In this document: positions 9,050 through 19,382 of the stretch, in pieces
Numbering within the stretch: position 1 is the first letter of the stretch
How the letters are laid out: every line of letters starts with the position of its first letter
DNA from: Mucilaginibacter jinjuensis
GTDB lineage: Bacteria > Bacteroidota > Bacteroidia > Sphingobacteriales > Sphingobacteriaceae
DNA length: 64,000 bases
Direction: 5' to 3'
Assembly: GCF_028596025.1 (NCBI RefSeq)
Contig: NZ_CP117167.1
Coordinates: 62,001 to 126,000 of the forward strand
Program-made: the position numbers and the translations under genes
Notes under the pieces: generated by a model
Seen by the model: only the letters and a program-made list of their open reading frames with translations
Told to the model about the DNA's origin: nothing
Database searches by the model: none

Positions 9050-10603
9050 ATGCAGGAAACTACTATTTTATGGGCAGACGACGAAATTGATCTGCTTAAA
9101 CCACATATACTGTTATTAAGCGAAAAAGGTTACAAAGTAACTACCGTAACCAACGGCCGCGATGCGGTTGACGCGTTTAAGAACAGCTATTTTGACCTGG
9201 TTTTCCTGGATGAAAATATGCCCGGCTTAACCGGCCTCGAAACATTATCGGAAATTAAAGCCCTTAATAACGACATACCGGTAGTATTAATTACTAAAAA
9301 CGAAGAAGAACCGATGATGGAAGATGCCATCGGCTCAAAGATAGATGATTACCTGATTAAACCGGTAAACCCTAAGCAGGTATTATTAACCATCAAAAAG
9401 CTTACAGAGAACAAAAGGCTGGTGACCGAGAAAACCACCATGGCCTATCAGCAGGATTTTAGGCAATTGGGTATGACTCTGAATGACAACCTGAGCTACC
9501 AGGAATGGGTTGATGTTTACAAAAAGTTAATTTACTGGGAGCTTGAACTGGAGAAACTGCAAGATTCTGGCATGCATGAAATTTTGACCTTGCAAAAAGC
9601 CGAAGCCAATGTGCAGTTCTCTAAATTCATTGAGAAAAATTACCTCGACTGGATTAAAAACCAGGACAAAGCGCCTACCCTTTCGCACCAGTTATTCAAG
9701 AAAAAAGTTTTCCCTAAGCTGGATGGCGGCCAACCGGTATTTTTTATTCTGATTGATAATTTACGTTACGATCAGTTTAAGATCATTAACCCCATCATCA
9801 GCGAATATTTCAGGCTGGAGGAAGAAGATACTTATTACAGTATTTTGCCAACCGCTACACAATATGCCCGTAACGCCATATTTGCCGGTTTAATGCCGCT
9901 TGATATGGAAAAACGCTACCCTAACATGTGGCAAAATGATGAGGACGAAGGTGGCAAAAACCTATACGAGGCCGATTTTCTGACAGATCATGTAAAACGT
10001 GCTGTACGTAAAGAAACCAAAACATCATACCATAAAATTCTAAACATAGACGAAGGCAGATCACTTAATGATTCGGTTAACAACCTGATGAATAACGACC
10101 TAAACGTGGTTGTTTACAACTTTGTGGATATGCTGTCGCACGCCCGTACCGATATGCAGATGATTCGCGAATTGGCAAGTGATGATGCGGCTTACCGCTC
10201 ATTAACCTTGTCGTGGTTTGAGCATTCACCTTTGTTTGATTTGTTGAAGTTTTTATCAACCAAACAGGTGAAAGTGATCATTACTACCGATCATGGAACC
10301 ATCCGTGTTAAAAACCCAAGCAAAATTGTTGGCGACCGCAACACCAATACCAACCTGCGTTACAAACAAGGCAAAAACCTGAATTTTAATGCGAAGGACG
10401 TTTTCCACATTCGCAACCCGCACGATGCTATGCTTCCTAAACTGCACGTAAGTTCGAGCTTTGTGTTTGCCAAAAGCGACAGTTACTTTGTTTATCCTAA
10501 TAACTATAACCAGTTTGTGAACTTCTATAATGAGTCTTTCCAGCACGGCGGGATCTCTCTGGAAGAAATGATCATCCCGGTGGTTACTTATGGAAGTAAG
10601 TAA
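9050..10603 (+). CDS. porX: PorX: response regulator fused to PglZ phosphatase domain
   Basis: This 517-aa protein has a CheY-like receiver (1 to about 120; acidic pair Asp10-Asp11, phosphoacceptor Asp54 in FLDENMPG, conserved Lys in DYLIKPVNP), a helical linker and a C-terminal PglZ/alkaline-phosphatase-like domain (FFILIDNLRYDQF, the Thr-containing LPTATQYARNAIFAG, and TTDHGTI for metal binding). In Porphyromonas and Flavobacterium PorX controls the type IX secretion system together with the kinase PorY and sigma factor SigP; the PglZ domain hydrolyses oligonucleotide substrates. No PorY or secretion genes are in this window. It heads a plus-strand run and is 39 bp upstream of tsaE. Confidence 0.93.
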   Translation: MQETTILWADDEIDLLKPHILLLSEKGYKVTTVTNGRDAVDAFKNSYFDLVFLDENMPGLTGLETLSEIKALNNDIPVVLITKNEEEPMMEDAIGSKIDDYLIKPVNPKQVLLTIKKLTENKRLVTEKTTMAYQQDFRQLGMTLNDNLSYQEWVDVYKKLIYWELELEKLQDSGMHEILTLQKAEANVQFSKFIEKNYLDWIKNQDKAPTLSHQLFKKKVFPKLDGGQPVFFILIDNLRYDQFKIINPIISEYFRLEEEDTYYSILPTATQYARNAIFAGLMPLDMEKRYPNMWQNDEDEGGKNLYEADFLTDHVKRAVRKETKTSYHKILNIDEGRSLNDSVNNLMNNDLNVVVYNFVDMLSHARTDMQMIRELASDDAAYRSLTLSWFEHSPLFDLLKFLSTKQVKVIITTDHGTIRVKNPSKIVGDRNTNTNLRYKQGKNLNFNAKDVFHIRNPHDAMLPKLHVSSSFVFAKSDSYFVYPNNYNQFVNFYNESFQHGGISLEEMIIPVVTYGSK

Positions 10604-10642
10604 TAAATCAAGTGCGTATCTTGGCCGTTTGATTTTTAGATC

Positions 10643-11074
10643 ATGAATTCAGATCAGCTTACGCTAAATATAAATTCTTTATCAGAGCTTAATGGCGCAG
10701 CCATTAAGCTCTTGGATTTTGCAGCCAATCAACGCATCTTCTTATTCTATGGTGATATGGGTGCGGGTAAAACTACGTTCATTAAATCGCTGTGCGAGGC
10801 TTTGGGGGTTAGCGAATCAGTAACCAGCCCAACGTTTTCTATTGTGAATGAATATCGCGGAGGCGATGCTACTGTTTACCACTTCGACTTTTATCGCCTG
10901 AAAAGCCAGAGCGAGGCTTTTGATATGGGGTACGAAGAATACTTTTATTCTAACGCCTACTGCTTTATTGAGTGGCCAGAGAAAATTGCCGATCTGCTGC
11001 CCGATCATTACCTTAAAGTCAGTATTAGGGCGATAAGCCCTACATCCCGCGAAATTATTGCCGAACAGATTTAA
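10643..11074 (+). CDS. tsaE: tRNA threonylcarbamoyladenosine biosynthesis ATPase TsaE
   Basis: TsaE is the ATPase that resets the TsaB-TsaD complex during t6A synthesis at position 37 of ANN-decoding tRNAs. The 143-aa protein shows the P-loop GDMGAGKTT (about 36-44), the switch-like motif SVTSPTFSIVNEY and the later IEWPEKI segment that is diagnostic for the family. The length is typical. It lies between porX and the alanine dehydrogenase gene with short gaps (39 and 33 bp), so the three may be cotranscribed, though no shared function is evident. Confidence 0.94.
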   Translation: MNSDQLTLNINSLSELNGAAIKLLDFAANQRIFLFYGDMGAGKTTFIKSLCEALGVSESVTSPTFSIVNEYRGGDATVYHFDFYRLKSQSEAFDMGYEEYFYSNAYCFIEWPEKIADLLPDHYLKVSIRAISPTSREIIAEQI

Positions 11075-11107
11075 TTTTACTATCTTCAACGTCCAGAGGA
11101 TTATAGC

Positions 11108-12337
11108 ATGAGTTCAGGGTTATATAGTGGGTTTTCTGATGTTGCCAAACAGGCAATGATGCAACCCCAGGAGTCGATGCTTGAAGTAAAAAGCAAGAAA
11201 AACAAACTTTACATAGGTATACCTAAAGAGGTTTCTTTCCAGGAAAACCGGATTGCCTTAACACCATTATCTGTAGCGCTGTTGGTAAACAACGGGCACG
11301 ATATTATAATGGAAAGCAATGCCGGCCAAGCCGCCAATTTTTCGGATAAGGACTACAGCGAGCAGGGAGCCCAGATTGTATACGACAGTAAACAGGTTTA
11401 TGACGCTGCCGACATCATCATTAAAATAGCTCCCCCCACGTTAAAAGAAGTTGAGCTGATGAAACCCGGCCAGATCCTCATCTCTACCCTGCAACTTTCT
11501 ACCCTCAAAGCCGATTGCCTGCAGGCGATGATCAATAAAAAGATCACGGCGCTATCTTTCGAGCATTTGCAGGACGAAGGCGGTTCGCTAACCGTTATCC
11601 GTGCTATGAGCGAAATTGTAGGAGCAACCTCAATCCTTATCGCGGCCGAATATCTGAGCAACGTTTTTGATGGCAAAGGCCTGATGCTGGGTGGCATTAC
11701 CGGCGTACCCCCTACCGAAATTGTTATTCTGGGGGCTGGTACTGTTGGCGAATATGCTGCACGTACTGCCATTTCATTGGGTGCCGAAGTAAAAGTTTTC
11801 GACCCATCAATTTATAAGCTTCGCCGTTTACAGAATAATATTGGCACCAGGGTATTCACTTCTGTAGTACAACCCATTGTGCTCGAAAAAGCGATTACCA
11901 CCTGCGATGTTGCCATTGGTGCCATGCGTGCCGAAGATGGCCGCAGTCCCTGCATTATATCAGAAAGTATCGTGAGTCGTATGAAACCCAATTCGGTGGT
12001 TATTGACGTGAGTATAGATCAGGGGGGTAATTTCGAAACATCGGAAGTTACCAACCATACCAACCCTACGTTCCGCAAGTACGATGTGATCCATTATTGC
12101 GTGCCTAATATTGCATCGCGTGTGGCGCGTACGGCAACCTATGCGCTTACCAATATATTCGCACCGATACTGTTGGATATTGGCGAGCATGGGGGCTTAA
12201 AAAACGTGATCTGGCAAAAATCGGGCGTGCGCAATGCCGTATATATTTACCAGGGGCATTTAACCAATAAGCATATTGGCGAGCGGTTTAATATCCCGAG
12301 TAAAGATCTTGATTTGCTGATCGTATCGCACAGATAG
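11108..12337 (+). CDS. ald: Alanine dehydrogenase
   Basis: The 409-aa protein belongs to the alanine dehydrogenase/PNT family, which interconverts L-alanine and pyruvate plus ammonia with NAD(H). The N-terminal catalytic region begins IGIPKEVSFQENRIALTP (about residue 37), preceded by an extension of about 36 residues rich in Met and Gln. The Rossmann motif VILGAGTVGEYAA (about 202-214) is followed by the acidic residue in VKVFDPS, as expected for NAD. The C-terminal part retains the substrate-site motif HEHGGLKN-like DIGEHGGLKNVIW. The distinction from a transhydrogenase alpha subunit rests on length and the absence of a membrane domain. Confidence 0.9.
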   Translation: MSSGLYSGFSDVAKQAMMQPQESMLEVKSKKNKLYIGIPKEVSFQENRIALTPLSVALLVNNGHDIIMESNAGQAANFSDKDYSEQGAQIVYDSKQVYDAADIIIKIAPPTLKEVELMKPGQILISTLQLSTLKADCLQAMINKKITALSFEHLQDEGGSLTVIRAMSEIVGATSILIAAEYLSNVFDGKGLMLGGITGVPPTEIVILGAGTVGEYAARTAISLGAEVKVFDPSIYKLRRLQNNIGTRVFTSVVQPIVLEKAITTCDVAIGAMRAEDGRSPCIISESIVSRMKPNSVVIDVSIDQGGNFETSEVTNHTNPTFRKYDVIHYCVPNIASRVARTATYALTNIFAPILLDIGEHGGLKNVIWQKSGVRNAVYIYQGHLTNKHIGERFNIPSKDLDLLIVSHR

Positions 12338-12364
12338 AAAAATCCCTATATTACCTAATACATC

Positions 12365-15300
12365 ATGATTAAACCTAATCCCCTAAAGTCACTGTTGTGC
12401 TTGATGCTTGTGCTTGCGTGCAACAATTTGTTTGCCCAAACAGATCTTCAAAAAGCATGGCAGGCTTTTTATGCCAACAAACGTACTGAGTCAAGAGCTT
12501 TATTTACCGAGGCCGCCAAACAAAATCAATCTGCCGGCGAAGCCCTGTTAGGTTTGAGCCTTTTAGCGCAGCTGGATAAACCGGCTTCTGAATCATTCGA
12601 CTATTTCGCGAAGTTTTGCGCACAAAGCAAAAACCCGCAACCCTATATTTATGCCTTGTGGACTACTGCCTCTGTAAATGAAGGGTCAGGCAAAAAAACA
12701 CCTCAGCAGCTGGCCTTCTTCAAAGATTTAGCGGCCAATCGCCAGTATGATGGCATGCTACCAGCAATGGCCAGCCAAATGATAGGCAAGCATTACGAAA
12801 GCAGCAAGCAATATGATAAGGCAGATGCCGAATATAAAAACACAGGATCTGTTGATAGCTGGCAGATAACCGGCGAGTTTGAAAATATTTCGACCAGCGG
12901 TTTCGATAAAAAATATGATGATGTACTGGCCCATCCCGAAGCAGGTGCAATTTTTACCTCGAAACAAGGCACCAAAATTGGCTGGCGCGAAGTAAAAGCC
13001 CCGCGTCATGATCATTGGGTTGATTTTGAGTATTTCAGCAACTCGCACAACTCTATCGTATTTGCACAGAGCTTTGTTAAAGCCGATGAAGATCAAACCG
13101 TGCAATTACGTACCGGCGTTTCGGGTTCGGTAAAAGTATGGGTTAATGATGCACAGGTTTTATCAGAGGCCGATGAGCGTAATAACGATCTGGATACCTA
13201 TATCCAAAATGTAAAACTGAATAAAGGCTATAACCGCATACTGATACAGTTGGGTGAGAGCTATTGCGATAACCTGAATTTTATGGTGAGGCTGACCGAC
13301 GATAAAGGCTACGTACTACACAACCTTACTTACACTGCCCAGGCACAACCATACACTAAAGCTGCTGCTTATAATTTAGCGGCAGTTCAGCCGGTAGGCA
13401 TTACCTATTTTGCCGATAAGGTTAAGCAAAACCCGGATGATGATCTATCAAAAATTTTACTGGCCGAAGCGTATCTGCGTAACGACCGCACTTTCGAATC
13501 GCGACGTTTGGTTGACGAGCTGAAAAAGAAATACCCCGACAATACATTCCTGAATGTAATGCTGATCCAGATTTTTAGTCGCGAGGATAACCGCACCGGT
13601 ACCGAAACCATTAAAGAAGCCATTAAAAACGCTGACCCACACTCGCTGCAGGCATTGATCTATAAATACAGTGAATTATATAACCAGAAAGAGTTTGATA
13701 AAGCGGCTGATGTTGTAAAAGAGATCGAAGCAAATTATCCTGGCCAGGAAGAATATATTTATTCTACTAAAATTGGTCTTGCCGGTTCGAACAAGAACCA
13801 GGATGAACTGGTGCGCCTGGGTGAAGAAGCCTATCTGAAATTCCCTGACAACCGTGAGTTAGTACAGTTAAAATATGCCATTGTAAAAGAATTGCATAAA
13901 GACGTACCCGGATCATTAGCCGTACTTAAAAAGTATGTGGATAATAACGACGACTACACTATGGTTAAGATATTATCTGAAGCTTATTTTGCAGCAGGTA
14001 ATGCAGATCTTGGTTACAAAGTGTTGAATGATGAAATAGCCAATAAGCCTTATGCAACTGGTATCTACTCTTACATTGGTAACCAGTATTATAACCAGCA
14101 GAATTACGCCAAATCCGAAGAAGCTTATCTGAAAACAATTGCTATTGCGCCAACCATTAGCTCTTACTACGCTTCATTGGGTAAGATCAATGAGATGAGC
14201 AATAACAAGGATAAGTCGGTTAGTTATTATCAGAAAGATCTGGAGCTGAATCCGAATGATTACGAGTCGATCAAATCACTCCGTAAACTACAGAATAAAA
14301 AAGATGTGTTCGCTTACTTTACCGACCCCGATGTTGATGCCATTGTAAAAGCCGCGCCAAAGGCTGGTGATTATCCGGATGATAACTCGGTAATCTTGAA
14401 TGAAGAGGTGCAAAAAGTAGTTTATGAGCAAGGCGGATCTGAAGCCCGTAAGTTTTTAACCGTTAAGATACTAACCCAAAAGGGCATAGAAAGCTGGAAA
14501 GAATACAATATTGATACAGATAGCTGGCAGGACCTGGTTGTAGAAGCAGCCGAAGTTATTAAAGCTAACGGCACCAAAGTACCTGCCGAGCGTAACGAAA
14601 GCCAGCTTGTATTTACCAACCTCGAAGTGGGCGACGTGGTTAACATGCGCTACAAAGTACAGAACTATGAAAAAGGCCGCCTGGCCGGATACTTCTGGGA
14701 TTCGTTTTACTTTACACACGGCAAGCCTTATGTGACCACCAAATACTCTTTGCTGATTGCCAGGAACCAGAAGTTTAATTCTACATTTTCGCAGCAAGCC
14801 ATCAATCCGGTAAAAACCTCGGTTGATGATTTTGATATGTACGTATGGCAAAACAATAAACAAGCCAGTCTGCAATACGAAGATAAAATGCCGCCGATGG
14901 ATGACGTGGCCAATGTGCTGTACCTGACATCGATTCCTGACTGGAAATTTATTTCGGACTGGTATAATGATATGGCAACGGCCAAAGCCCGCACCAACTA
15001 CGAAGTGAAACAGGTAATTGGCGATCTGTTTACCGGCAAACCAAACCTAAGCCAGATGCAAAAGGTAGAAAAGATCTATAATTACATTACCGGTAATATC
15101 AGCTATAGTTCGGTATCGTTCCGCCAAAGTGGGTTGATCCCGCAGAACCCGGCAGCTGTTATCAATACCCGTATTGGCGACTGTAAGGATGTAGCTACCT
15201 TGTTTGTAGCTATGTGTAAAGAGGCCGGCATTAAAGCGCAACTGGTACTGGTTAAAACCCGCGATAATGGTTTATTAAGTATGCCGTTGCCATCAATCGA

Positions 15301-16126
15301 CTTTAACCATTGCATGGCTAAAGTGAATTTGGATAAACAGGATTACTACATCGAATTAACTTCGCAATACCTGCCGTTTCGTTGTTTGTATGGCAGTGCG
15401 CTAAACTCAACCTTGCTGGATATTAATGACGAAAGCGTGCCGACTGATGCCATTAGCTACCTGCACCCAACTACCCGTAAAGAGAATAATGTAAAGCGTA
15501 ATACCAACATTCTATTCAGCGAAAAGAATATGGTGATTACCGAAAAAACTTTCGAAACCGGTTCAATGGCCGGCGGCCTGCGCGAATCGTACGGTGAACT
15601 TTCGCAAAAAGACAGGATCAAGCGTTTAAAAGAAGCGATCTCGAGCACCTACCCGGATGTGGAAATTACCAAACTGGATTATAAAAACATCGATCGTTTA
15701 AACCCGACTGATACCGTTTATGTAAATCTCAGCTATCAACTGGGTAATGTAACCAAATCAATCGGTGGCATGTCGATCTTTAACCTGCCGTGGTCGAGCA
15801 AAATATCAGCAAACGATCTACAGGTATCTTTACCACGTACATCGGGTATCGATTTATCGCAAATGTTTTATACCGATAACGATGTGGAGAGCATTACCAT
15901 TAACTTACCTGCTGGTAAAAAGATGGTAGAATCAATGCTGCCGGTTACCTTAAGTAACGACATTATTGAATACAGTATAGTACCGAAGCAAATTGGCAAC
16001 AAACTGATACTAACCCGCAGCTTTAAACTCAAGAAAGACTTTGTGCCTGCCGATAAGGTACCACAGTTTAATACCTTCTTTAAAAAGATGGTAGAGGCTG
16101 ATAATAAAGAATTAGCAATGCGGTAA
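12365..16126 (+). CDS. Exported TPR / DUF3857 / transglutaminase-like protein
   Basis: This 1253-aa protein begins with a signal peptide (cleavage near LFAQ, residue 25). Residues about 25-640 are helical repeats with TPR character (for example YSYIGNQYYNQQNYAKSEEAYLKTIAIAP). A DUF3857 domain follows (about 680-850), then a transglutaminase core with the catalytic Cys940 in RIGDCKDVATL and His982 in DFNHCMAKV. The C-terminal quarter is beta-rich and probably DUF3858-like. Proteins of this architecture are common in Bacteroidota and probably act in the periplasm on unknown substrates. The stop codon sits inside the left arm of a strong terminator. It is 27 bp after ald. Confidence 0.85.
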   Translation: MIKPNPLKSLLCLMLVLACNNLFAQTDLQKAWQAFYANKRTESRALFTEAAKQNQSAGEALLGLSLLAQLDKPASESFDYFAKFCAQSKNPQPYIYALWTTASVNEGSGKKTPQQLAFFKDLAANRQYDGMLPAMASQMIGKHYESSKQYDKADAEYKNTGSVDSWQITGEFENISTSGFDKKYDDVLAHPEAGAIFTSKQGTKIGWREVKAPRHDHWVDFEYFSNSHNSIVFAQSFVKADEDQTVQLRTGVSGSVKVWVNDAQVLSEADERNNDLDTYIQNVKLNKGYNRILIQLGESYCDNLNFMVRLTDDKGYVLHNLTYTAQAQPYTKAAAYNLAAVQPVGITYFADKVKQNPDDDLSKILLAEAYLRNDRTFESRRLVDELKKKYPDNTFLNVMLIQIFSREDNRTGTETIKEAIKNADPHSLQALIYKYSELYNQKEFDKAADVVKEIEANYPGQEEYIYSTKIGLAGSNKNQDELVRLGEEAYLKFPDNRELVQLKYAIVKELHKDVPGSLAVLKKYVDNNDDYTMVKILSEAYFAAGNADLGYKVLNDEIANKPYATGIYSYIGNQYYNQQNYAKSEEAYLKTIAIAPTISSYYASLGKINEMSNNKDKSVSYYQKDLELNPNDYESIKSLRKLQNKKDVFAYFTDPDVDAIVKAAPKAGDYPDDNSVILNEEVQKVVYEQGGSEARKFLTVKILTQKGIESWKEYNIDTDSWQDLVVEAAEVIKANGTKVPAERNESQLVFTNLEVGDVVNMRYKVQNYEKGRLAGYFWDSFYFTHGKPYVTTKYSLLIARNQKFNSTFSQQAINPVKTSVDDFDMYVWQNNKQASLQYEDKMPPMDDVANVLYLTSIPDWKFISDWYNDMATAKARTNYEVKQVIGDLFTGKPNLSQMQKVEKIYNYITGNISYSSVSFRQSGLIPQNPAAVINTRIGDCKDVATLFVAMCKEAGIKAQLVLVKTRDNGLLSMPLPSIDFNHCMAKVNLDKQDYYIELTSQYLPFRCLYGSALNSTLLDINDESVPTDAISYLHPTTRKENNVKRNTNILFSEKNMVITEKTFETGSMAGGLRESYGELSQKDRIKRLKEAISSTYPDVEITKLDYKNIDRLNPTDTVYVNLSYQLGNVTKSIGGMSIFNLPWSSKISANDLQVSLPRTSGIDLSQMFYTDNDVESITINLPAGKKMVESMLPVTLSNDIIEYSIVPKQIGNKLILTRSFKLKKDFVPADKVPQFNTFFKKMVEADNKELAMR

Positions 16127-16163
16127 AAGAAAGGGCATTCTATAAGAATGCCCTTTCTTTTAC
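16123..16163 (+). terminator. Rho-independent terminator of the transglutaminase gene
   Basis: A perfect 19-bp stem has arms at 16123-16141 and 16145-16163 and a 3-nt loop. The GC part (AAAGGGCATTCT) is flanked by A-rich and T-rich ends, so it could work on both strands. It overlaps the stop codon. Confidence 0.9.
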
Positions 16164-16170
16164 TAAACAT

Positions 16171-16313
16171 TTTGTCATTTCGAACGAACAGCAGGGCATT
16201 GAGAATTGGGGTGAGGAGAAATCTTCTGTGCCATATTTCGAACAGCATGCCGTATAAGATTTCTCACCCTTCCCTCTACGCTTCCCATCCCTTCAAGGGT
16301 TCGAAATGACAAA
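16171..16313. repeat. Nested inverted repeat, GTCATnnYGAAC family, copy 1
   Basis: Perfect 15-bp arms TTTGTCATTTCGAAC (16171-16185) and its complement (16299-16313) bracket a second, imperfect pair (GGTGAGGAGAAATCTT near 16209 and AAGATTTCTCACC near 16256). The element fills much of the 330-bp gap between the transglutaminase and BrkB genes. Related elements lie at 27594-27696 and 55959-56059. The rest of the gap (16320-16458) shows nothing I can name. Confidence 0.85.
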
Positions 16314-16458
16314 CTCTTTATTAAAAATGTGGAGGTAGCACCAAACCCTTTTTCCCTCAGGCATTAAAATTGCTTATCAAAACCATTATAGCATAAAATT
16401 GCTTTATTAATGTAGTGCTTATCGCAGGCCTGCCCCTAACCTGCACTTGTAAAAATTT

Positions 16459-17436
16459 ATGAAGTATTTGAATAAAGAATATTTAAGCCGTTGGTGGTGC
16501 GTTTTAAAAGCCACCTTTATGGGTTTTATAAATGATAATGGCCTAAAGCTGAGTGCCTCACTGGCATATTATACCGTGTTTTCGATAGCACCATTGTTGA
16601 TATTGGTGATCTCGCTGGCCGGATTATTTCTTGGACACGATGCTATTACTAATAGCATTTATCCCGAAATAAAAGGTTATGTAGGATCGCAGGCTGCAGT
16701 CCAGATTCAGGATATGTTGAAAAACCTGGAGCTATCGGGCAAAACAGGGGTAGCTGTGGTGTTTGGTGTAATAACTTTAATGGTGGGTGCCAGCAGTATT
16801 TTTATCGAAATCCAGGATTCGCTTAACATCATCTGGCGGGTTAAAGCCAAGCCTAAAAAGGGTTGGTTAAAGCTGGTTCAAAACAGGTTTTTGTCGTTTT
16901 CTCTGATTGTGAGCCTGGGTTTTTTACTGTTGGTATCAATGATATTAAACTTGCTCATTTTAGCCCTGAGTGCCAAATTGGTACATTTTTTACCGGGAAT
17001 AACCGTTTGGGTAATTAATGGTATTAACATAGCCATTGCTTTTATTGTGATTTCGGTACTGTTCGGCATAATTTTTAAAGTACTGCCAGATGTTAAAATT
17101 AAGTGGAAAGATGTACGTTCGGGCGCATTTTTTACAGCGGTGCTGTTTATGCTTGGTAAATATGCTATTGGTTTATATATCGAGCTTTCGGCCAAAACAT
17201 CAGTTTATGGGGCAGCGGGGTCTATCATTATTATTTTACTGTGGATCTATTACACCGCAGCCATTCTCTACATCGGTGCCGAGTTTACCCAGGTATATGC
17301 CGAAGCCAACGGCAGCCATATTGAACCTGCCGACTATGCCGTACATGTAAAACAAACCGAGGTGGAACAAAACGTTAAGGTGCTACCACCACAAAACCCG
17401 GAATTGGAAGGTAAATTAAAGCAACCGGCTAATTAA
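16459..17436 (+). CDS. YihY/BrkB family inner membrane protein
   Basis: The 325-aa protein has the family signature KLSASLAYYTVFSIAPLLIL (about 30-50) and six predicted transmembrane segments, including IIIILLWIYYTAAILYIGAEFTQVYA near residue 260-285, which is the second diagnostic motif. The family has no settled biochemical role; the historical name ribonuclease BN is wrong for it. The C-terminal tail (about 290-325) is hydrophilic and Pro/Gln-rich. The gene converges with the FAD oxidoreductase gene and the two overlap by 8 bp at their 3' ends. Confidence 0.9.
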   Translation: MKYLNKEYLSRWWCVLKATFMGFINDNGLKLSASLAYYTVFSIAPLLILVISLAGLFLGHDAITNSIYPEIKGYVGSQAAVQIQDMLKNLELSGKTGVAVVFGVITLMVGASSIFIEIQDSLNIIWRVKAKPKKGWLKLVQNRFLSFSLIVSLGFLLLVSMILNLLILALSAKLVHFLPGITVWVINGINIAIAFIVISVLFGIIFKVLPDVKIKWKDVRSGAFFTAVLFMLGKYAIGLYIELSAKTSVYGAAGSIIIILLWIYYTAAILYIGAEFTQVYAEANGSHIEPADYAVHVKQTEVEQNVKVLPPQNPELEGKLKQPAN

Positions 17437-19237
17437 CCAAATGCCCGCTCAGATCAACCCGGCGGGCAAAGGGATTTAAGTATTTGTTAGATAGTACAGC
17501 AAATTCGCGGCGGGTAACAGGTCGGTTCAAATCAAAATCATCTTTGAATTTGTAGCGGCTTTTCCATTCCTTTTGTAGTTCTATCTGTAATGGCTTGGGT
17601 TCGCTCAGGGTGATCTCGCTGATAAATGCCAGCAGGTTACCAACGGTAATAAATTCGCCCGGTTTTATTTTATTAAACCAGAGAAAGCCGCGGGTATAAA
17701 TCTCATTCAGCATGGGCTTTACTTCGGCCGTGTGAACCAGCGAATCAGCATTAAACAAAATTTTCAAAGCATTACCGCTTGATGGTTCTGTACGTGTTTG
17801 TAATAAACCGGTAGCACATACCTGCTGTATCGCCCTAAAATCGGGATCAGTTAAAGGAATATCGCTTATCGGTAACAAGAATCCTTTAAAGTCAAGAATC
17901 TCGCCCTGAATTGCCCTTACACTTAAATGCTGAGTTGTAGTTTTAAAGAAGGCGCAAAAGGCAGCAACGGTACCGGCCCCCTGTCCAAGCGTCATTTGCA
18001 CTGCCGGGTTACAGGTACTTGCACCAACCAGATGTGTAACAGAAATCGCGTTTTCGGTCACAATTAAATTCTCCATATCCTTAACTACCAACGCGCCAAG
18101 AGGAATAGTATATGCGGGGAATGGAGGATAAGCTACAGCGCCATCCGCATTTTGCTCGGGCATCGCATCGGCTACACCTATCGAAGTTCGGTATAGTTTA
18201 GATACCCGGTTGTAAGGCGTGTAAATATCATCGGCTATCATCCTCACCTCGCCTTTTATGTGTCGGTATTCGCGGATGTATGGTTGGTATGGCAAATGAT
18301 CCGGTGTATCAAATTCATCATCCAAACTCAAATTTTTATAACCCAATTCGGTTTGCAGGTAATAAACTAACCCTAAAGCTTGCAGGCGTAATGTTTTAAA
18401 ATATTCTTCACGTTTGGCGGGTGATAGTTGTTCGGCCGTTACCGGGTAGCTGTTTGCGCACCAGTTAATGAAGTATTTATCGTTAGGCAATTTACCATCG
18501 GATAAAAGTTTGTTAACATCCTTTCCTTTAAGGCAGGCATATAGGTTTGGGTTATAGTTTTCGGGCTTAGTGATCGTTTTATCGGCCTTGCCGTAATCTT
18601 TTAAAACTACAGCCCAGGTTAAATTACGTAAAGTGGTCAATGCTGTTTCTGGAGCTAGTTTCTCCCCGGTATCTTGCCGGGTTTCTGCTCCGCTTACTAA
18701 TGTTGCGCCTGCTTTCGCTGCTACATCGGCAAATTCGGTAGCATCTATTAATACTTTGGTTTTAATGGTTGTGGTGTTGCCGTCCTGTGCTATCACAACA
18801 TCCCAGCCGGTATCGTCTTTTTTAACGGTAGTGTAGCTGGTGTTAAGTTTTACAGTGAGGTTTTTAACTGTGTCTGTTATTTTTTTGAGGATGGCTGCGC
18901 CTGTGTATGGCTCGAATTTTAGCGTGGCATTGTAGGTGGTATCGTAACCGGATGTCTTCTTATAAAACTCCGTTACCTTTTTGCGGAACTCGCCATAAAT
19001 GCCAGATGGGATATTTTTATTGGCATCGAGGATGCAGATGCCGCCCGAAGTCATGCTGCCGCCCAGCCAGGGGCCGGGTTCAACCAATAGGGTTTTAATT
19101 TTGCTGCGTGCGCATTGTATAGCCGCTGCGGTACCGCTGGCACTGCCGCCTATTACCAGCACATCTGTTTTTATGGTTTCGGCAAAGGCCGTATTAATGC
19201 AATAAAGGAATAGGAAAAACAGGATTTTTTTTATCAT
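17429..19237 (-). CDS. Exported FAD-dependent oxidoreductase
   Basis: This 602-aa protein has a signal peptide (IKKILFFLFLYCINTAFA) and immediately after it the FAD dinucleotide motif VLVIGGSASGTAAAIQCAR followed by LLVEPGPWLGGSMTSGG, the pattern of the FAD_oxidored family (PF12831). The central IDATEFADVAAKAGA motif and VGASTCNPAVQMTLGQGAGTVAA near residue 410 complete the cofactor site. The C-terminal about 110 residues resemble an SLH-like or helical add-on of unknown role. Homologues often sit in polysaccharide loci, but no such genes are nearby, so the substrate is unknown. It converges on the BrkB gene. Confidence 0.85.
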   Translation of the reverse strand: MIKKILFFLFLYCINTAFAETIKTDVLVIGGSASGTAAAIQCARSKIKTLLVEPGPWLGGSMTSGGICILDANKNIPSGIYGEFRKKVTEFYKKTSGYDTTYNATLKFEPYTGAAILKKITDTVKNLTVKLNTSYTTVKKDDTGWDVVIAQDGNTTTIKTKVLIDATEFADVAAKAGATLVSGAETRQDTGEKLAPETALTTLRNLTWAVVLKDYGKADKTITKPENYNPNLYACLKGKDVNKLLSDGKLPNDKYFINWCANSYPVTAEQLSPAKREEYFKTLRLQALGLVYYLQTELGYKNLSLDDEFDTPDHLPYQPYIREYRHIKGEVRMIADDIYTPYNRVSKLYRTSIGVADAMPEQNADGAVAYPPFPAYTIPLGALVVKDMENLIVTENAISVTHLVGASTCNPAVQMTLGQGAGTVAAFCAFFKTTTQHLSVRAIQGEILDFKGFLLPISDIPLTDPDFRAIQQVCATGLLQTRTEPSSGNALKILFNADSLVHTAEVKPMLNEIYTRGFLWFNKIKPGEFITVGNLLAFISEITLSEPKPLQIELQKEWKSRYKFKDDFDLNRPVTRREFAVLSNKYLNPFARRVDLSGHLVN

Positions 19238-19382
19238 TTCTGTTTACAATAGCACGTACAAAACGTTATTTTGGCGCAATACTTTATCGGAACGAATTTT
19301 AGCTGACACAAGTATATTACAAATTATTCTGAAACCGGTTTTTAACGGTTAAAACAAGCCCAAACATTTAAAAAAGAACAAA

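Noticed and set aside
14471-14875. Minus-strand frames opposite the transglutaminase gene
   Set aside because: No signal or domain; the plus-strand protein is complete with catalytic Cys and His.
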